From contig NC_084600.1 of the NCBI RefSeq assembly GCF_033807715.1, forward strand, positions 46,093,824-46,157,823: 64,000 nucleotides of DNA, written 5' to 3'. Each line of letters opens with the position of its first letter. Within the stretch, counting starts at the first letter, position 1. The notes under the pieces were generated by a model. It was given only the letters and a program-made list of their open reading frames with translations. It did not search any database and had not been told where the DNA came from. Below, in pieces: positions 49,401 through 56,720 of this stretch. A program made the translations under genes and the position numbers. Origin of the DNA: Cololabis saira. Lineage: Eukaryota > Chordata > Actinopteri > Beloniformes > Belonidae.

Positions 49401-52400
49401 ATTTGTTGGTTCATAATAGTCAGATTTATTCATTATCCTTAACACTCTTTTCTGTAATAAGAAAATAGGGTTTGTATTTGTTTTATAGGTGTTACCCCAA
49501 ACCTCCACACAATACCGTATTGTCCCGAATATAAGACGACCTGATTATAAGACGACCCTCTTTTTCAAGACTCAAGTTTGAAGAAAGACTTTTTGAACAC
49601 CAAATTCAATTTTCATACAGAAAATAATTAAAGTACATCTGAAACAAATGATTATAACAATATATTGGAGAGAAAAAGCCTGTTATTTTGACTATTTGAA
49701 GTCATTATCTTGAAGTTTGCATCATAACTTCTCCTCAGCTGCCGGTTCACCTGCCGAACTTCCACCCTCTTTTCTCCAGATTGTCGCTACGTTTCTCCAT
49801 TTTCTGTTATCTCTTCTCTTATTTTCTTCTCTTTTCATTCTTATACTATTTTTTATTTTTCTTCTTCGTGACAGGGGTTCACTTTGTTCTGGGGAGTTAA
49901 GTTCAGCATTCACTTTAAAGATATCTGGCGCCATCTTGTGTTGTAAATGGGTATAACGTCTAGACCCCGAATGTAAGACGACCCCCACTTTTTCAGTCTT
50001 ATTTCAATGTAAAAAACACCGTCTTATATTCAGACCAATACGGTATGTCATGTATAATACTATGAGTGAGTTATACATTCATAGAAATAAAGATTTCAAT
50101 CAATCAATCAAAAAATCACTTCACCTTCAGCCTGCGGGGCCGCTGGCCGGTCTGGACCTGGACCTGGACCTGGGGGGTCTCGGGCTCCGGTCCGGGCCGG
50201 GTCATCTCCCTCAGGGCCCAGGAGGCGTCGGCCGTCTCCTCCTGCTGGATCACCAGCACCACCAGGCCCAGGTTTGGGCCGGCGCTGGGCTGCCGGAGCG
50301 ACTCCCGCACCACGTCCCACATCTCCTTCTGCAGCGCCTCGTACAGCAGCTCCACGTCCTTGGCCTTCCGCCGGCTGGAGTCCAGCGTGGCGCTGCAGCT
50401 CAGGGACTCGTCCGGGGTCGAGGACGGCACCGGGAACGACCCAGGGGGCGTGCTGGGACAGGAAGTGCAGGGGAGGCTGGTGGACAAGAGTTCACTCTCT
50501 CTCTCCAGCTCCTGGATGTGGGTGTCGGCCAGGAGAAGGTCCCGGTGGTTCACCAGCTGGAGGATCTCCAGGACTGGGCGGTTGGAGGTCGTTGAGCAGA
50601 GGAGAAGGACGGTTGGAGGTCGTTGGAGGTCGTTGAGTAGAGGAGAAGGATGGTTGGAGGTCGTTGAGTAGAGGAGAAGGACGGTTGGAGGTCGTTGAGT
50701 AGAGGAGAAGGATGGTTGGAGGTCGTTGAGTAGAGGAGAAGGATGGTTGGAGGTCGTTGAGTAGAGGAGAAGGACGGTTGGATGTCGTTGAGTAGAGGAG
50801 AAGGACGGTTGGAGGTCGTTGAGTAGAGGAGAAGGACGGTTGGAGGTCGTTGAGTAGAGGAGAAGGACGGTTGGAGGTCGTTGAGTAGAGGAGAAGGATG
50901 GTTGGAGGTCATTGAGTAGAGGAGAAGGATGGTTGGAGGTCGTTGAGTAGAGGAGAAGGACGGTTGGAGGTCGTTGAGTAGAGGAGAAGGATGGTTGGAG
51001 GTCGTTGAGTAGAGGAGAAGGATGGTTGGAGGTCGTTGAGTAGAGGAGAAGGACGGTTGGAGGTCGTTGAGTAGAGGAGAAGGACGGTTGGAGGTCGTTG
51101 AGTAGAGGAGAAGGACGGTTGGAGGTCGTTGAGTAGAGGAGAAGGACGGTTGGAGGTCGTTGAGTAGAGGAGAAGGACGGTTGGAGGTCGTTGAGTAGAG
51201 GAGAAGGACGGTTGGAGGTCGTTGAGTAGAGGAGAAGGACGGTTGGATGTCGTTGAGTAGAGGAGAAGGACGGTTGGAGGTCGTTGAGTAGAGGAGAAGG
51301 ACGGTTGGAGGTCGTTGAGTAGAGGAGAAGGATGGTTGGAGGTCGTTGAGTAGAGGAGAAGGACGGTTGGAGGTCGTTGAGTAGAGGAGAAGGATGGTTG
51401 GAGGTCGTTGAGTAGAGGAGAAGGATGGTTGGAGGTCGTTGGAGGTCATTGAGTAGAGGAGAAGGACGGTTGGAAGTCGTTGGGTTCGGCAGCAGAAAGA
51501 GAAGGAGCAAAGGTTTCTGTTATGACTGGGTAGTCAGATTCTGTTATTGTTCTGTTCCTAGTAGGGATGCCCCGATACCGATACAGGTATCGATATCAGG
51601 GCCAATACTGCTCTCATAAACTCGTACTCTCTAAAATTTTCCGATACCACGCACCGATACCACTTCATTGTTGTTGTAGTTACTGATTAGTGACTCTAGG
51701 GGAGATGTATGGGAGTTTTTACCTGCCATTGTTTATGTAATAATTGCTCGGGGGATAATATCATATTTATGTTTATGTTCATGTTCTGGATCTCTGGAAA
51801 GCGCCTAGAGACAACATCTGCTGTATTAGACGCTATATAAATAAAATTGAATTGAATTTATTTGAAATTGAATGTTGAGCTGCAGTCAGCGTGGTGATGA
51901 GAAGAGAGTGATAACCATGAGTGAGACTGGCAGCGCCGTTTCAGGCAAGATAGCGACAATTAATGCTAGCGGGATGTCAGCAGTTGGACGTATTTCAGAA
52001 TAAGGGACGACGGCAGAAGCACCACAGACTGCAGGCTGTCGGTGCGGCGCTAGCTGGGGGGGCTAGCGCTCCCAGCACGACCGGGCCACGAAGGAAAGCC
52101 CAGCCGGCCCAACAGATGGTGATAAATGAGGCAGAGTCTTCAAACAATATCAAAGAGGCTGTGAAATAATCCATAATTGGATTTTTGATAGCAGGATTTC
52201 TCCTAATTGGAGGGGGGGGATTCCTGGTCTACCGACAAACGCTTAAGTTGTCGACAGCTGTTTTGGCTCTTTCAGAGCTGCCGGACGTGGCTGAAGGGAC
52301 AAGCAAGGCGATCAACACTCAGACTTTAACGTTGGGGGAGCAAAGCCGTAAGCTGGATGTGATTCTTGAACAGAATCTCAGGCGTCTTTGAGCTCATTGG

Positions 52401-55400
52401 TAAGATGGATAAGATCTTGGAGAAGTTGGAAGCTCGGCTTGGTGGGAATTGATCACAAATTCGTCTGATTGGAGTCGCCATTGATGAACCAGAGACTTAA
52501 GGCAGACGGAAAATTACTGAGTCTGTCTGTTTTCAATATAATTGTTGATCCTATAATCTGGCCTTGACAGAGCGGTTTGGCCGATCGCTCTGGTCACAAT
52601 CTCTTTGGTGGAATGTAAACAAGGTGACTCTGCCCCCACTAACCCTCCCCTCCCAGGAACATCTGTGGACCTGGATCAGAACTGACCGAGCCGTCTGATA
52701 ACATCAAGGACATTGGCTGAGAGCAGCTCTGAGTGAAGTTCACGGACTTACCGCTCACACACACTTACTGATAACCACACCTCCCTCAACGCCTTCCTGG
52801 CTATAAGTCTTGTGAAGTTGATGTAAATTTGTCATGTTGCTTCCTGTGCTGAGGTGTTTTTTGCACACTGTGTACTTATACAGTGAGAAGATGCCTTTTT
52901 TTCCCTCCAAAACGCCCCCCACCCCCAACGTCACCCTTTCTCTGCTTTGTTCCGGTTCCGGGTCGCTGCTCGTTGTGATCGACCCGCCGGCAGCTGAGCG
53001 GATTTACTGTTCTTGTATTGCTGCTTAGTTGTCCTGAATTGTCCCTCGGGGATGAATAAAGTTTCTCTGAATCTGAAAGGTCTTTTTTCAAACTTGAGTC
53101 TTGAAAAAGAGGGGGGTCGTCTTATATTCGGGCCAATATGGTATATGTTTGATATTTTTTATGTAAAGAAGGTGCCATTGTGGAGACTTTTTATTTACAC
53201 AGAAAGATTATTTTTAGTTTGAAAATAGTTATTCTACTCATTTTATTTATTTTTATTGAATTTATCCGTTGCAAATAAAACCTGTCTTCCAATTAATTGC
53301 ATTTTTCATTGCCTTTTTAGCCCAGTTATTTTTGTGGTAGAAGTATCGGTACTCGGTATCGGCAAGTACGCAAATTAAAATACTCGTACTCGGTGTGAAA
53401 AAAATGGTATCGGGACATCGCGAGTTCCTAGTGGAACATGCTGGCGGTAATTCTGTCGAACCGTTGGGGGAAATTGAGGTGGGAGGAAACACAATAATTT
53501 CCTGATTCTGCTGATGAAAGACTGCAGTGATGCAGAAGTTTGAGGAGCTCGACACCAGAGATCTCAACACAACCTAACACAACCTAACCCTAACCCTAAA
53601 CGAGTCGATGGGCTAGTTGAATCGTCTAAACCAGGGGTGTCCAAACAATCAGAGACTAAGAGCTGGTTACTGTGTTACTGCAAAGAGCCACATAAACTAC
53701 CCATGATCCCTCACTCCCTGCTCTCTCTGAGACAGAAAAATAACTTTAGAAAACGGAAAGGTGAAATCCTGCGATCTGATTGGTTGTTAACTGTGATATA
53801 ATGATCTGATTGGTTGTTAACTGTGATATAAGGATCCTCAGCTGTGATATAATGAGCGTATACCACGGCCTGTCGGGATGTATTGCTTAAATGTTAAAAT
53901 GTAATTTATATTATATATATTAAACTCTCCCACTCTGTTAAAAACGTTCTGTGTTTATCTTCATATTTTCGTTTGGCGTGCATCTTTTCCCTGACATTTT
54001 GCGAGTAGATTTCGATTTCAGGTTCGATTGCAGTCACAGCATATGTTGCCCCGACTTCCAACGTGTCTGTCTTTCACTGCACCATCAGATAAAGTCTCAA
54101 GAGCCGCGGGTTGGACACCCCTGCTCTAAACTAAGGAAGGTTCATGTCAACAGTGTTACAGCGTCAGGTGATCCTCACCTGAGAGCGGCTCCCTGGTCTT
54201 CACCGGCGGCTCCTCTTCCTCCTCCTCGTCCTCCTCCTGGGACGTTTTGTCCGACATGGATTCTCTCTTCAGCTTCCCCAGGCTGACGATCCGGAGGAAG
54301 GAGGAGCGGCGGGAACTTTCCGCCTCGCTGTCGGTGCTCAGGTCGCCGCAGGGCAGGCTCTCGCGGCGCTGCTCCTTACGCCGGCCGGTGAAGCTAAAGA
54401 AGGACAGCTAACGTTAGCCACGACCACAGATTCAACAGCGTTAGCCAAAGCCCGGGATTCAGACGGGTTAGGGTTGTACTGGAGGCTAAAGCTAACGGTA
54501 GAATAGGGCTTGGTCACCAAGGTGCATTCTGGGATGCGGCGGCCATGTTGCCAGCCTCTGTAGACAAACAGCAGTGTAGTAGCAGCAAGTGAACAGACGC
54601 AACGCAAAAAAAGACGTTAAAATGCTGGAAAGGAACTGGAATTTACCGGGATACCTTAAATAAGGGAGCCAGGGAGCGGAATATGGAGAAAATAATGATT
54701 ATTAACGGTCTGGATCCATATGAAATCCCTACTAAAGAATGGAGCTCCTCGTCGGAGCGCCACTCTTTATAAGGGATTTCTGCCGCAGTTCTGCAGATCC
54801 ACCGTCTCCGGCTACCTTGTTTAGGAGTGTTTGGCAGCTGCTTTGGTAAATGTTTGACTCGCCATGTGTTTCAATAAATTTGTATAATAGTACAACATAC
54901 AGTACATGTTTTGTATCACTCTTACTTTTCTTTTATTTCTTTTTTGACTGCTATATTATGCTGAAGAGGCTCCGAGGCGTGAGCAATATTTTCGTTTTCC
55001 TGGTGGGATTATTTTTTTCCTCTGCAGCTACAAATAGAGTTAATATCTTTTCCTCAACAAACTAGTTTTATCTGAAGATTGGGGTTAATCGCAGCACAGA
55101 GAGCTGGCCAGAAACTGCGTTTAGCTGGAGAAGTGGGGAATAAAACCCGTGTTTTGATCCGACCCGGTCTGTGTGAGTGTTTGTGGTTTACTGTGGAAGG
55201 TTATGTTTGGTTGTTACAGCCGCGATCCAAGCGAGCCGACGACTCTTTGTTATCTCAGATACTTCGTTATCTCAGATACTCTGTTATCTCAGATACTCTG
55301 TTATCTCAGATACTTCGTTACCTCAGATACTTCGTTATCTCAGATACTTCGTTATCTCAGATACTCGGTCTCCGTGGTTCTGCCTCCGAGCAGGAAAGCG

Positions 55401-56222
55401 GTGAAAAGTTAAACCGTTAGCGATCTTTTCCCCCCGTCTGTTATGTGTGGAGCTGCTGCAGCTACATCACAGCAACGGTTACCATGGTTACAGAATAACG
55501 GAAAGTAACGATTACAAGTACCGGTAGGCTAAGACAAAACGAAGAGGCAGCACGTTTGACACAGTGGTCTGAAGAAGCTAAGCTAAGCTAATGTAGCATC
55601 CAACATGGCGGCTGTGCCAGGTGATGACGTCAAGATGACCAAGCCCTATGGGGGGTTAGGGTTGTACTGGAGGCTAAAGCTAAAGCTAACAGTGGAATGC
55701 AGGGTTAGGGTTGTACTGGAGGCTAAAGCTAACGGTGGAATGCAGGGTTAGGGTTGTGCAAGAGGCTAAAGCTAACGGTGGAATGCAGATTGAACATCTG
55801 TTAAAGTGCAGATAAATAGCCGCCGCCGCGGTTAAGAATAGTCCATTCATGAGTTACAACCTGCTGCTACAAACATTAGCAGGTTTCCACAACATGTTAC
55901 ATAACGGCTCAGTCGTCCGTCAGCTGGACGGATTCCAACTGTCTGGAGGAACAGACGGCTTTGTTTATACTAACATGATACTTAATTTCTGCCCTTTTTA
56001 ATGTCAGAAGTGAGTTTTCTAGTGACGAACTCAGGGCTAAAAACATTACTGTTTACTGAAGCGTACTCTCAAATTAAATTGACTGCCCCTTACTTTTACT
56101 GCCCTTACTTTCTAACAACTTGTGCTTTTATTATTATTTTTATAAGTACGTTTATCGAAACTCTTATTATATGTAAGGTTTGGAACATGTTGGTGGATCC
56201 GTGAGGTCTGACCAAGAGCTGT

Positions 56223-56306
<84 letters not shown>

Positions 56307-56645
56307 TGGTGGGGAAAAAATTGATATTGCAATATATTGTTGCGCTCTTTGTTGCAATAAATATTGTTGCAATAAATAATCGACTGACGGCAAATATGGA
56401 TATTTTATTCCAACACACATAATATATTTACGCGGTTGACACAGCACTATTGTTCATGCTCTTTAATTAGTCCGGCTGTTCCGATTTTACATTTACCAGA
56501 CTACTAGCAGTGAGGAAATATATTCAAATACACTTTCTTTGTACTTTCTATGAAGTTTTGGCATTGAATAATAGTGTATCGGGACATTATCGTTATCGTG
56601 GGTTAGCCACAGTATTGAATCATGAGTTACCGTATCGTCCCAGCC

Positions 56646-56720
<75 letters not shown>

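Larger units (their letters stand above)
48306..50124. other. Intron between coding exons 3 and 4
   Basis: It is filled by a LINE-derived sequence (48318-50115, AT-rich, ending in CAATCAATCAATCA) that carries a 34-bp array (48675-49230) and the TA-flanked MITE (49515-50043). No exon seen. Confidence 0.5.

Noticed and set aside
50116..51510. A 464-codon minus-strand frame fused to exon 3
   Set aside because: Most of it is the 31-bp intronic array; the real exon starts at the acceptor at 50573, which fits the phase of exon 2.
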